Assembly (NCBI GenBank): GCA_020284085.1
Contig: JACEVL010000158.1
Span: 1,271,501 to 1,335,500 of the forward strand
Direction: 5' to 3'
DNA from: Aporrectodea caliginosa
Taxonomy: Eukaryota > Annelida > Clitellata > Crassiclitellata > Lumbricidae
Length of the DNA: 64,000 nt
Position 1 is the first letter of the stretch; the number at the start of each line of letters is the position of its first letter. The notes under the pieces were generated by a model, which was not told where the DNA came from, made no database searches, and saw only the letters and a program-made list of their open reading frames with translations. The position numbers and the translations under genes are program-made. Positions 1 to 11,234 of the stretch are shown here, in pieces.

Positions 1-236
1 ATTGTGGGTATTGTGTAACTTTAGACTGCCTGATGAAATAAAAGCATAAATTTAGTGACGGGTCAAAAATGACCCCATGACCCAATCAATCATGTAATTT
101 CTATAAGTAGTGACAAACTGTAGGCCTACAATAATTCTCGTGAAAAATTACAGCAGCCATTTCAGTTTTATCATCGATCCATGATTTGAAAATGCACTCG
201 GGGTAATTTTTGACACAACACCCGAGGAAGGGTTAA
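1..236. mobile_element. Possible right end of a piggyBac-like element
   Basis: The segment ends in GAAGGG followed by TTAA (233-236). On the reverse strand it reads TTAACCCTTCCTCGGGTG, like piggyBac-type ends (TTAA target, CCC start). A GGGTCAAAAATGACCCC palindrome near 63-79 resembles the palindromes inside the TTAA-bounded element at 5463-7322. The other end lies outside the window, so this is inferred from one end only. Confidence 0.35.
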
Positions 237-242
237 AAATAT

Positions 243-1512
243 CAATAAATCAATCATTTATTTTGAAACCAACCAATCACTTTACAAATTATAGAGTTGC
301 GAAACACAAAGTCATTAGGAGATGGCCACAAGGAAAGGCCCTGAATGGATCATTGATCACGCTAAGTAGGGACACCTATGTACAAGTCAAACAAAAAGAT
401 GCAACGGCCGAGAAATGCTTACCGTACCAAATATAACAGTAGATAATTTCAATTAATTGATAGAATCTTAACTAAATTAGGTAAATCAAAATCTTAACTA
501 AATTAGAAGAATCAAGTCAATCATTCGAGAAAAACATATACGTCGTAGGTAAAATTATGCACAGACATTTGGATTCATCCAGATACATTATTAGGCCTAT
601 TATCACCAACCAAATACGTGTGTAGATTTTTTTTAAACAATACTAATGAAGGAGGTTGCCTTATTCCTTGAGTAATTTTATTCCAGATTGAAGGTCCAGT
701 AGCTCTAATTAAGAACTGGCGGGAGTCAGTACGAGTAAAGATGCATCTATAATTACTTGAGTTTCTTGTTGAATGGGATGTATTTCGGAAACAAGACTAA
801 AAATAGCCCTTGTAAACAGAAGAAAGCAAGCTGTGGTCGTAACGGTACATGAATTTACCAGATTGATAACGCTTGATTTGTTCAAATTTTAGTATGTTAA
901 GCTTCTAGAATAGTGGGGCAGTATGTGATCCATATGCATTATGCAGTACCAGCCACTAAGCGAATCACCCTTTTTTGCAGTATTATCAGTCTATGCAATC
1001 TAGTGGTGTAGGTAGATGTCCATATCAGATTACAGTATGCTAAGTATAGAGGGTGGTAAGAGGTATGCAGTACGTGCTATGATCCCAGTATTTTTAGCAA
1101 TTTTTGAGGAGATACATTTTATGTGATCCTTCCATGTTAGGTGCTGGTCTACATAGACTCCCAGAAATTTTGTGGATTCAACTCTGGAGAGAGGAGATCC
1201 ATTAATGCTTAGTATAGGATAATGTGAGGGACAAGGTTTCCGGTGAGACCTGAATAAGATATAATTCGTTTATCAAGGCTAATGGTAAGTTTATTGGCAC
1301 AGAACCAATTTGCTGCAAGTGTGAGCTCATTATTTACTATTTGAAATAGGGTTTCCAGAGAGCTGTGTAAATAGAAGACATTTGTATCATCGGTAAACAA
1401 TATAAAGTACATTTTTGAAGAAACACTCGGGAGGTCATTTATATAAATTAGGAATAGCAGCGGCCTAAGTTTGATCCTTGTGGTACACCAAATTTGATAG
1501 CTTTTAGAGCAG
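243..1512 (-). mobile_element. Non-LTR retrotransposon (LINE) 3' half, degraded
   Basis: Read on the minus strand this is the back half of a reverse transcriptase. KFGVPQGS lies near 1490-1510, then a one-base frameshift, then PLLFLIYINDLP (about 1430-1475), the catalytic block LFTDDTN (about 1382-1402), TKFLGVYVDQHLTW (about 1120-1170) and a C-terminal RATGPSIWNKI-like block near 680. The 3' end at about 243 carries TGAT-type repeats, as in Jockey/CR1-like LINEs. Several stops and frameshifts make it inactive. The 5' end is truncated near 1512. The clade is not resolved; the identity as a LINE reverse transcriptase is clear. Confidence 0.85.
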
Positions 1513-1549
1513 AGAGGAAAAATAAATAAAAGAAAGCAAATAAAAGAGA

Positions 1550-1790
1550 AACTGGAAACAAGACGCCAGCAGAACAAATCTCATAGCCATAGGGATAAAT
1601 CATATGATTACACAGCATTTAAACGTTTGTTAAGTTTTGGTTGATACTTGAAACAGAACCTTGTTTTGATATCGAAAATAATGTCAGAGGTCCTATTTCT
1701 AGCACGGATGTTTTCGACATTATCCACTGCATACAGAGATGAAAGTGGTTTTCAATTATGTAGGATATCTGTAAGGCACATGTGAGAGTT
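1550..1790 (+). repeat. Dispersed module, copy 1, upstream of Mab-21 gene A
   Basis: The stretch around GTTTGTTAAG ... GATATCGAAAATAATGTCAGAGG recurs with drift at 9540-9725, 14885-15060 and 32140-32320. Copies precede each of the three Mab-21 genes (250 bp upstream of A, about 4 kb of B, about 2.4 kb of C), with one orphan at 9.5 kb. It may be the leftover 5' flank of the ancestral duplication unit or a transposon fragment. Confidence 0.5.
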
Positions 1791-2016
1791 TCGGAATTGC
1801 CAAAGTACCCGTATGATCCATTTATTCTCTACGAGTTCCCGAGAGATAACTTATACCTCGAGGCAGAAAGAATGATAATAGCAAAATAAATAAAAGAATG
1901 ATAATTATAATCATAATAACAATATTAATTACCATAATTGTAGCAATGAATGATAATAATAACATCTGCAATGATGGTAATGATGCTGTTGGATTTCATT
2001 CTAATTTTGCGCAGCA

Positions 2017-4947
2017 ATGGAGGACATGTCGAAATTCATCATCAATACATGCCGTGTGTTGCAAAGGCCTTCAACTAACGTTTTTCAATCGACACATTTC
2101 AGATCCTCAACATCCGCTGAAAGTCATAACATTTATTGTGGCAGCTCCGCTGAGTTCTTTATTCAACCACTACATTCGTGCATTGGCGACATGGATTGCT
2201 TGAATATAAGATCTCACTATCTAGCCTGTACAGACGAAAATCCAGTCTTGCCAAATGATGTGCGTAATATCTGTGAAAAAACTGAGTGCTTCTTGATAGA
2301 ACCATACCAAGATTATCCTTCTTTTATTCGACTTCGGCATTTTGGACAAATAAGGTATAACTGGACAGGCAACATCTTCGAATTTATTCCGGTTAACATC
2401 CAAGCCATTTTGAAAACATCTGAAATTTTAAAAACACCAGATATGTCAGCTTTCGAGAAATTTAGGAAAACTACAAAGTTACCTAAGAAATTAGTAGAAA
2501 CTATGGAGTTAGGCCTAAATGAAGTCAAGGATGGTCCAGCCATGAAGAGTGCAATCAAATATTTTTCATTTGATAGGGTTGAATCTATCTGGTGCCCACA
2601 ATGGCCAAAAGAATCCAAACATTGGCCACTCAGACGAAGAAAGTACGGATGGCCAACAACTGCCATCATCCACGAGGTAGTACAGAATGGTTGTCACGTT
2701 GTATTTGCAAAACATCGTGCTTGCAGAGATGACGTACACCAGTGCAGGCTGTCATTTTCAGTGGCCGAAGTCATTTTACTCCAGAGTTGGACTCCAGTTC
2801 AGCAGATTGTCTATCATATGCTCAGATTCTTTGCCAAGAGAGAACTAATTAGAAAGGAATGCCCAAAGGAAGACGAGGTACTTTGTACATACCATTTTAA
2901 AACGCTCATGCTGTGGTCTTGCGAAGAGATGTCACCCGAATGGTGGAATTCCTCATCGGTTATTAAAATATGCTGCAATTTATTACAAACACTTGCAAAC
3001 AGGATAGAAGAGAAAACATGTCGAAACTATTTTATTCCAGAAGCAAATTTGTTTCATGAGTGTGCTAACCGGAAGAGTGTTGATGAAGCTGCTGAAAGTT
3101 TGGTTAAATTTTGTGATTCGGAGATTCTGTGCCTTTGGTTTGAGAAGCATTATATTCGCCCAAGTTTTTTCTATGGACTAAATTACAGGGAGGGTCTTGA
3201 AATGTCCCGTTGTGCCCATCAACTTTTATCTGCGTTTTACATCTGTGAAGCAGTGGAAGCAGGTAAACCTAGATCTATTGACCTGTATTTTTCTTGCAGA
3301 TTCGATCATACTAATCAGTTTGCACGTACGGTGGCAAAGAATGCAACGAGGTCTTATGCACGGAAGGTGGTAGAGTATGCACCAAAGCTTGATCTACCTG
3401 ATGCTGCAAACTTTGTTTTCCGAACCGACTTAGCGCTATTGAACATGAAAGAATGTCTACCGTCAATAGATATTGTGTCATGTTTTCAGCTCTACGCATC
3501 GATGCTACTGATTCTGCATTCTGCATACTTGATTGATTGTAGGGAAATGCAATATGACTGCGAAGTGTTAGTTTGTCTGCTCGGACAAGCTTCGATTAAA
3601 CCGAAAGTTATTAGATCGACGCATCGCAACTTTCCAAAAGCAATGACAGGACATTTTAGCAAGAGTAAGCTATTGTTTCTAGAAGCTCAAGACCTGATGG
3701 ACAACTTAACTGGATCAAAAGACGATTTTCAATTCCAAACTGTGTCTCAGATGTCAAAGTGTCTTCTCAGGAAGGCATTAGCATATAAGGATTCTAAAAC
3801 TAACACTATCGTTAGTGCGGCTTTGGCATATATGGCTGCGCTTGATTTTGCCAAATCAGAATACGAAACTGCCATAGACCTTTGCTTGACAGTCTTAATC
3901 AGTGAAACGACCAAGGAGAAGGAGAAGGAAACGCTGAATGCAGGCTGTTTGGTCTATATCGACGACATTGTTAGACTCATTGGATTTTATCTTCTTTTTA
4001 TGTAGATTAAAGTTGATTTACGTTACAGCGGGAGACGGTTGTTAGGCCTACTTGACCTGCGTCTTACTCCCGAGGTATTTGCTCACTATATCATAATTCT
4101 ATCAGATGAAGGTAAAACTAAGCTGTTTGTACTTAATTACGATTTCCGAAAGGCAACGTTTCCATTGGATGAAATGCTAATGACTATAATAAATCGAAAA
4201 TTGCTCAGAATATCAAAGAAGAGAGACAGTATTGTGAGGGTGTATCAAATAACCGATCCAAATAAAATAGATCTAGTAGAAGCACTCAATGCTAGTTCTC
4301 AACCAAATAAAGACCACTGTATTCACTTGCTAATGGAATATTCCTTAGAGCATATGACATCATTTTACAATGCGATCTGCAAAGACTTTGGCATTCACTG
4401 CAATCTAGTTGACTGCTACAGAGCTTCGTATCTATATAAATGTCACAAATACCCAGAAGTCTTGCATTTGTGTGAACGAATTCTCGATGAGCCTGATCTG
4501 CGGAGTGAGTTGCAGGAGTTTGCATTTGCAAATGTAATGGTTTTGCCGCCACTTGACTCTTTTTTCGACACAGACGTGCAATGCTTGCTTGGATTGCACA
4601 CACTTGTTTGCTTCTTGTACTCTCAACATAAAGATTTCAGAAAAACGAAGTTATCCTATAATACTCAGTCGACGTTCCATCACGTTTTCGTCCGAAAGAT
4701 TTACTTTAAGAGGTGGTTACTTTCGAAAGTCCTTTCCCTCGCTTACTCAATGAAATGCCATTTTTTCCTTGGAAGGCATTTTCTGGCAAGATATTTAAAA
4801 CTGAGGTGCTTGATTGATTGTTTTCATTCGTGTTCAAACGCAATGTTAGAATTTAAGAAATTGAAAAGTCATCTTCCACTTGAGCGTATCATTCGTTGCT
4901 TTCTTCGACAGAAACTTCGACTGCTTCAAGAAAGTATTGATGCATAA
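2017..4947 (+). pseudogene. Mab-21/cGAS-like receptor family gene A with one in-frame stop
   Basis: No intron is visible. The start ATG follows GCAG-CA, matching gene B, so a 5' UTR splice acceptor may sit directly upstream. Residues 42-60 carry Gly-Ser then Asp58-x-Asp60, the nucleotidyltransferase signature. A W-rich block (WCPQWP...KYGWP) precedes the Mab-21 C-terminal region with SFSVAE, SWTPVQQIVYHMLRFFAKRE, PKEDEVLC and TLMLWSCEEMSPEWW. After a divergent middle, the tail is helical and TPR-like (LAYMAALDFAKSEYETAIDLC). The reading frame stops at TAG 4003-4005 (LLFM-stop, where B has LLFRK), then stays open in the same frame for 314 more codons that align with B and C. Relative to B the AGG-AAG codons became ATG-TAG. 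This is a nonsense allele, a young pseudogene or a truncated 662-residue protein. Family members sense nucleic acids or act in development; no function is shown here. Confidence 0.85.
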
Positions 4948-5458
4948 AATTTCACAGGATGTGTTCATGAAAACAGCGTAGATATGACTACAGCAGAAGA
5001 GTAATTATAGTAAGCGTCATTATGCAATTCACCAATGCTCGTTTTATAAACCAGCAATGCTTAGGAGGAAGGCAATAATTTGCCGTCAGACTTTCAGCTC
5101 CCAAATGAAAGCCTGCATCACTCAACAGAACTGCTTTTAAATGGGTGACATAATTTTAAACTTTTAAGAAAACTGTGTTGAGCTTCATCTGTCTCCTACT
5201 GAAAATATTTTCATTCATTTACAGAAGTACGGCAACGAAATATTGCGAATACTTGCATTAATAAGCCATGACTAAGTTACAAGTACATATTAAACTGAGT
5301 CGAGCGAAGCCGTAGGCCAAGTTGCAATCACTTTCTGCTTAGTTAATATTTGAAGTCATAATTTGTTGTAGCTCACATGTACTCTCCATGTTTTGTTTTC
5401 TGTCTTTGCTTAAGATGCTTCTGTTTTGCCAGTGTAGCTTTTATTTTTACAACTTGTG
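4948..5458. other. 3' flank of gene A, no gene seen
   Basis: AT-rich sequence between the gene A stop and the TTAA-bounded element. I found no coding match and no clear polyadenylation signal near the stop. Confidence 0.5.
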
Positions 5459-5462
5459 TTAA

Positions 5463-7322
5463 CACTAGAAGCACCGAAGGGGTCAATCTGACCCCTTTTG
5501 GTTTTTAGCGGAACGCACCTCGGCCCCAGATATAGCCCGGGTCCAGTAATTTTATGACTTCTCCTAACTTCGTAGGGTGTACCCTCTGCCAACATTTGAA
5601 CTCGGAGGTTCACAATTTCTGAGATTTTTGATGTTCTGCCTTTAAGCACCGAGGGGTCAATCTGACCCCTGTATTAATACTTGCATGTCAGGCTACGCAT
5701 TCCTTGTTTTTTATTCAATAATAATATAGATCAAAGCTAATTACGTAATCAAAGTTGAGAAGATAGGAGATCTGGTGAAAGGAGAGGATATCTAGATAGA
5801 GGAGAGGAGATCTGGTGAAAGGAAAGAAGATCTGGTGAGAGGAGAGAAGATCAGATGAGAGGATAGGAGATCTGGTGAGAGAAGAGGATAACTGGTGAGA
5901 GAATTAGAGATATGGCGAGAGGAGAGGACATTTGGCAATGGGAAAGCAGATCTGGGGAGAGAAGAGGAGATCTGGTGAGAAGATAGGAGATCTGGTGAGA
6001 GGAAAGACGATCTGGTCAGAGGAGAGATCTGGTGAGAGGATAGTAGATCTGGTGAGCGGAGAAGAGATCAAGTGAGAGGTTAGAAGAGCTGTCGAGAAGG
6101 ATGATTTGGTGAGAGGAGCGGAGATCTGGTTAGAAGAAAGGAGATCTTGTGAGAGGAGATCTGGTGAGAGAAGAACAGATCTGGTGGGAGAAGAGGATAT
6201 CTGGTGAGAGGAGAGGATATCTAGTGGGAGAAAGAAGATCTGGTCAGAGAAGAGATCCAGTGAGAGTAAAAGGAGATCAGGTGAGAGGATGGGAGAACTG
6301 GCGAGAAGAAGGATGACTTGGTGAGAGGAGATCTGGTGAGAGGAGAGGAGATCTGGTGAGTGAAGAGTGATCTGGTAAGAGAAGATGATAGCAGGTGAGA
6401 GGAGAGGAGATCTGGTGAGAGGAAAGAATAGAGGATAGGAGATCTGGTGAGAGGATAGGTGATCTGGTTATAAGATAGGAGAACTGGTGAAAGGAGAGGA
6501 GATCTGGTGAGAAGATAGAAGATGTGTCGAGAGGAGAGAAGATCTGGTGAGAGGGTTGGAGATTTGGTGAGAAGATAGGGTGAGGTCTGGTGACAGGATA
6601 GGAAATCTGGTCAGAGGAGAGATCTGGTGAGAGGAGAGGATTTCTGGTGAGAGGAGAGGATTTCTAGTGGAAGAAAGAAGATCTGGTCAGAGAAGAAATC
6701 TGGTGAGAGGATAGATCAAGTGAGAGGGTAGTATATTTGGTGAGAGGAGAGGAGATCAAGTGAGAGGATGGGAGAACTGGCGAGAATAAGGATGACTTGT
6801 TGAGAGGAGATCTGTTGAGAATAGAGGAGATCTGGTGAGTGGAGAGAGATCTGGTGAGAGAATAGATCTGGTGAGAGGAGAGGGATCTGGTGAGAGAAGA
6901 CGATGTCTTGTCAGAGGAGAGGGATCTGGTGAGAGGAAAGAATATCCGATGAGAGGAGAGAAGATCTGGTGAGAGGAGATATCTGTTGAGAGGGATTGAG
7001 ATTTGGTGAGAAGATAGGGTGAGGTCTGGTGAGAGGATACGAAATCTGGTGAGAAAATAGGCGATCTGATGAGTGGATAGTAGATTTAGTGAGAGCGGAG
7101 GAGATCTGAGGAGAGGATAGGAGATCTGGTGAGAGGAGAGGATCTATTATTATCCCATTCCGACTTACTTATTACACTTGTTTATGCTAATGTAATTCAT
7201 GTTAATAAAGTTGGTAGTAAATTTCATTGAAATATGCAATTGACTTTGCATTATAAATTATGTGGGGTCTAAATGACCCCTTCGATGCTTCTAGGAAGTT
7301 CGATTTCTCGGTACTTCTAGTG
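5463..7322. mobile_element. piggyBac-like non-autonomous element, TTAA-flanked
   Basis: TTAA occurs at 5459-5462 and 7323-7326. The left end reads CACTAGAAGCACCGA and the right end, reversed, CACTAGAAGTACCGA. Both are followed inward by a palindrome of the GGGGTCA...TGACCCC type. TTAA targets with a CNCTAGAA start are typical of piggyBac. There is no transposase; the interior is a purine-rich minisatellite. Confidence 0.8.
5750..7145 (+). repeat. Purine-rich minisatellite, about 20-bp unit
   Basis: Imperfect tandem repeats of AGATCTGGTGAGAGGAGAGG fill about 1.4 kb inside the piggyBac-like element, roughly 60 units by eye. The plus strand is almost all purine apart from the TCT of each unit. 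Most units hold CTGGTGAGA, which matches a consensus 5' splice donor. Confidence 0.95.
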
Positions 7323-7326
7323 TTAA

Positions 7327-8200
7327 AATCCAAGGTGCTTGTGTCTTAGGTGGCACTTCCAAACCCTGCACCACGATGGAGCTTATTTGAGACACAGGGG
7401 TTCAAACCCGTCACATGTCGGTTTCTGACCTTTTTATTCAATCATATTCGACAGTTGATCTACATCAAAATAATTTTACAGAATAAAAGTATCTTGTTTC
7501 TAGCTGAAGTTATGCTCGTTTGATTCTTTCATTAGTATAGAGTGAGAAAATCGAATTAAAAGTTTCGGAATATTGTGTCATCAAAGCTCTCAGCAAACAT
7601 TACTTGATTTTCTGCCACTTTGACGACGGGCATTAAAGGGCTCTGTCCGGTATCGAATAAAGCAAACGGCATAAAAATCGGGTTACAACTTTGCAAATTA
7701 GACTGTGGCAAATTCATGTGCAACTGCTGAATTGAAGAATATTCTACATTTTTTTACCCGTCTCGCCTATTTCAGCTTCTAGCTCAATATCTATCAAGCG
7801 ACATTCGACGGGTTTTCAGCCCTTGCATCACATTTGTTCAGCGATGTTCGTGCTGCCAAAGAACCCTGTGGTATGTCTGCGCTCCGATAGAAAGTTTAAG
7901 GGCCAATATTATTGTACATTGCATTTAGTAGCTCGAGCTGGGTGAGTAAATATATTACTGAATCGAAAGTCTTAGAGAAGTCGATGGAGACCATCGCAGA
8001 GTACGCCAATGAACATAGTGTCAAAAATATCTTTCGATTATTCTAATTTCTCACCCTCTCAAATTGTTTGCTTTTTGGTATGTAGATTAAGTGTTACAAA
8101 TTTTATTCAGATAGACGCATAGGCCTATTTACAGGTAGTTCAATGCATAAATAATTTGTAGTAGCTTATCAAGCTATTTTCTATAAATCGCATATTATTA
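7327..8200. other. No recognisable gene
   Basis: I see no conserved coding segment or structured repeat apart from short AT-rich runs. Confidence 0.5.
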
Positions 8201-8399
8201 TAAATTGATTAGAGGCTGCAGAGTACAGAGTACAGACTGTACTATGACTCAGTGTTCATATAAAATACTGACCAAGAATAATAATATGTTTCCTGTAGTT
8301 CTTGAGTTGTTCCAATTCTTGGTTGTTCTTATAATGACTTTGATACAACTCGCAGCAATACAGGCTTTCGTGGCGGTGCCTGAATTCTCCTTGAACAGA

Positions 8400-8545
8400 C
8401 ACTTTATAAACTCTATTGAACTTGGCTTGCAGACACCACTTTATGGAACTATTCGTTGCCATAGTGTTCGTCTCAAGCTGCTTGAGAGATTTAGAGACTC
8501 ATGGAGCGCAATTGAAGCAGACCGTTATGCATTTCTTTCCTAAAT
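8400..8545 (+). pseudogene. Relic of a transposon-type protein
   Basis: One frame reads NLACRHHFMELFVAIVF (8418-8468). After a frameshift the next reads KLLERFRDSWSAIEADRYA (about 8474-8530). From memory, both resemble adjacent blocks of an uncharacterised protein family repeated across invertebrate genomes. No element ends were found. A 22-bp stretch (TTTCTTTCCTAAATTACTAAAT) is duplicated at about 8532-8575. Confidence 0.4.
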
Positions 8546-8754
8546 TACTAAATTTCTTTCCTAAATTACTAAATGACATTTCTGTCGTAATAACATATAG
8601 CATCATACACTTATAATTGATTGGCACAGGGAGTACTTTTGTGAGGTACTCAAAAGGAGCTAGAGAAAGTATCCGTTTAATGAGAATATTGAACAAGGTC
8701 CTCCAATTATACGTGGCATAAAAAGGGTCACATCCCTTAATATATTTGGTATCG

Positions 8755-9355
8755 AGTTTTCCGCAAAGTTCGGTTTTCCTCCCACATCCAAAAGATTTGT
8801 GTACGGGCTAAGCAATCCCTCCACGCCCATCGTATTTTAATCTCGCATGGGCTCTCGGGAGTCCGGCTTTATGATGTGGTCCGGTCCACCACAGTCAACC
8901 GAATGCTTTATTGTTCCCAAGTGTGGTGGGGCTTCGCTAGCAAACAGGAACATGACTATCTAAATGCTGTGGTCCGCAAGCTGGTACGCTTTGGCTTCCT
9001 ACCCAAATTTTTTCATACTTTTGAGGAACTCTGTAAAAAAGCCGGCCAAGACCGTTTTAGAAAAATCTTAAATAATCCTGGACATATTCTTCATTACCTA
9101 TTACCCCCTGTCCTATATACTGGTCACGATCTGCGCCCACGCTCACATAACCGTGTTCTTTCTAGATTTGATTCCCTCACCAGGCGCGGTTTCCTGGCTA
9201 GGATGTTGTACTTTTAGGCATAGTGTTTTTTTAGTTTACTATTAACTAACTTTTCCGCCACTATTAAATTTGATAACTTTGTATAACTTTGTATGCACAG
9301 CGCCGTGCGTTTGCCAACGTTTAATAAAGAACACACTTACTTACTTACTTACTTT
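8755..9355 (+). mobile_element. Non-LTR retrotransposon 3' end
   Basis: Translation gives a C-terminal reverse-transcriptase tail. SSHIQKICVRAKQSL is followed by VRSTTVNRMLYCSQVWWG and by LRPRSHNRVLSRFDSLTRR and FLARMLYF (to about 9217). An AATAAAG and an ACTT microsatellite tail (about 9328-9353) mark the 3' end. It is 5' truncated. The pattern fits CR1/Jockey-like LINEs and differs from the L2-like family found elsewhere in the window. Confidence 0.75.
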
Positions 9356-9539
9356 TAAATACACACATGTTTACTATCCCACGGGATGCCAGCTGCAACA
9401 CGTTACATGGCGTTTAGTCTACTAAGGACTTTCCTGTCCTGTTTAATATTGGTTCTTGGCACCGTGCTGTTGATGAAGGAGACTTCGTGTAACTTGGAAT
9501 TCGATGTGATTGCTTGATATACAAATGAAATAAAAAAGC

Positions 9540-9725
9540 AGGAGACGGACAGGGACAAACACACAGCATTAAGAATAACTAAGAGTTACAAAGCATTTCA
9601 ACGTTTCTTAAGATTACCTTGACACTTGCAGCAGTTAGAGTACTGTACAGTAGTCCTACGTTTTTTTTAAATCGAAAATAAGGTTGGGCTTATTATGGGT
9701 GCTATTTATGGCACGCACCTTTCCG
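9540..9725 (+). repeat. Dispersed module, copy 2 (orphan)
   Basis: Shares GTTTCTTAAGATT ... AAATCGAAAATAAGG ... ATTTATGGCACG with the copies before Mab-21 genes A, B and C. No Mab-21 gene follows within several kb. Confidence 0.45.
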
Positions 9726-10304
9726 AAACGATTGTTCGAGTTACAGGCAGAAAATGAAAGGTAGGCCTACTTATAAATTATGTAGGTTCTGTGTATGCCG
9801 TATGTGTATTTTGTAGGGTACGAATGGTACTGCTTTGGGGTACGTATCCCACTTTTCATAACCAGAATAAGCAATACCCTTAGTGTTTAATATAACATGG
9901 GCATTTATTAATAGTTGTTCACATTGTAACTACAATGCATGTGCTTAACATACACTGACTTACTGCTTTAGTTTTTGATTTGACAGCCCACCGTCCTCAT
10001 TAGCTATAATATAACTTCACACATCCCCCTCGTTTCTTACCTCACTTCTCTGCACCTCTTGCCACCTCTGTGAAAAAGGATTTCACTAAAAGCTTAAAAT
10101 ATTTCCTTTCGACAAATATAAGCCCGGACAGTCGTACAGCGTTAACGATCTTTTCACCCTGCAGCACATGGTGATCTGATTGTTCCTCCAACCGGAACTT
10201 TGATGTGGTTGGTCATACTTTCTTAATAAATTCCCTAGATTTTTATTACAAGCTGTTGGTATCTCTTTGCCTCCAATCTATAAGCGCTTGAAAACTATTT
10301 GTTC

Positions 10305-10376
10305 GATTCTGGTTTTTCGTCGTTGGGTCTGGTGCCTCTGATGAATTTTCCTGAAGATGCGCTATATAAATGTGAA
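10305..10376 (+). mobile_element. L2-like LINE 3' tail fragment
   Basis: GGGTCTGGTGCCTCTGATGA ... TCCTGAAGATGCGCTATATAAATG matches the terminal codons (GSASE) and 3' end of the L2-like LINE at 15430-16035. Upstream sequence from about 10040 may be a decayed part of the same element. Confidence 0.6.
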
Positions 10377-10548
10377 TACAATTTCCATGGACAAACTAGG
10401 CAACTGGTGAAGTGTCCCGCAGCATCAACGGGCCTCATCCTACAGCCTACAGGTAGGTCTATATTATTATTATATACTGTAAGTTTAGTAATTTTCACAC
10501 TTTCGCTTTGTATTCACATTATTTTGTATAACTACTTTACACGTAGCT

Positions 10549-10790
10549 GGTGTTCTTTCTATATTAGGCACAGCGTTGGATTGGCCGATTGAAAGCCTCG
10601 CCGGTAATGATAAACAATCATTACCTTTTAACTCGCGTTATCAGTTGACGACACTTTTGCTTTGCTTTGGTCGATGTTCTTTCTATATTAGGCACAGCGT
10701 TGTATTGGCCGATTGAAAGCGTCGAGGCTTCCGCAGCTAGACCTAAAGTCAATCCACGCCGGCAATGATAAACAATCGTCACTAGGCCTA
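10549..10790 (+). repeat. Local tandem duplication
   Basis: TGTTCTTTCTATATTAGGCA and the following GATTGAAAGC, plus CCGG(T/C)AATGATAAACAATC, occur twice about 125 bp apart. A related duplication of CACTTTGAG...TCTG(C/T)ATAATAAA follows at about 10840-10935. Confidence 0.7.
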
Positions 10791-11234
10791 CTTATTCTGT
10801 GAAACGGAAACGATCGTATTTCGATGTATGTTTTCATCCCACTTTGAGATAATGAGTCTGCATAATAAAAGCAAACGATCAAATGCATGTATGATTGTAT
10901 GTCTTTCATCTCACTTTGAGTCTGTATAATAAACGATGACTACCTTACTGAACTTATTGACAAATTCACAAATAGAAATTTGTATTATGGAATTCCAAAA
11001 TGTCGGTGACACAGAAGCATTTTATTATAATTATGGCCTAGAGTGTTAGATTTTTCAGTTAGAAAGTCCGATTAGATCGCATTCAAGACGGTTATTTATA
11101 AAGAAAAGCGCTTCTTCTATTCGAAATCCGGATATTAAGACCTATCCTCCTGTATAGGGCTATTTGGCTGCTACGTTGCAGCGCCTCTGCATGGCTAATA
11201 AAGCATCAAGTACTTAGATGCATAGACTATACAT

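Noticed and set aside
3311..3526. Antisense frames within the Mab-21 genes
   Set aside because: They lie in shadow frames of clearly homologous coding sequence and are not conserved between paralogs.
4003..4005. Stop-codon readthrough or recoding in gene A
   Set aside because: No recoding hairpin or conserved context is visible, and paralogs have sense codons; a simple nonsense change is more likely.
5750..7145. CRISPR-like array
   Set aside because: Units are contiguous and degenerate without spacers, and the context is eukaryotic.
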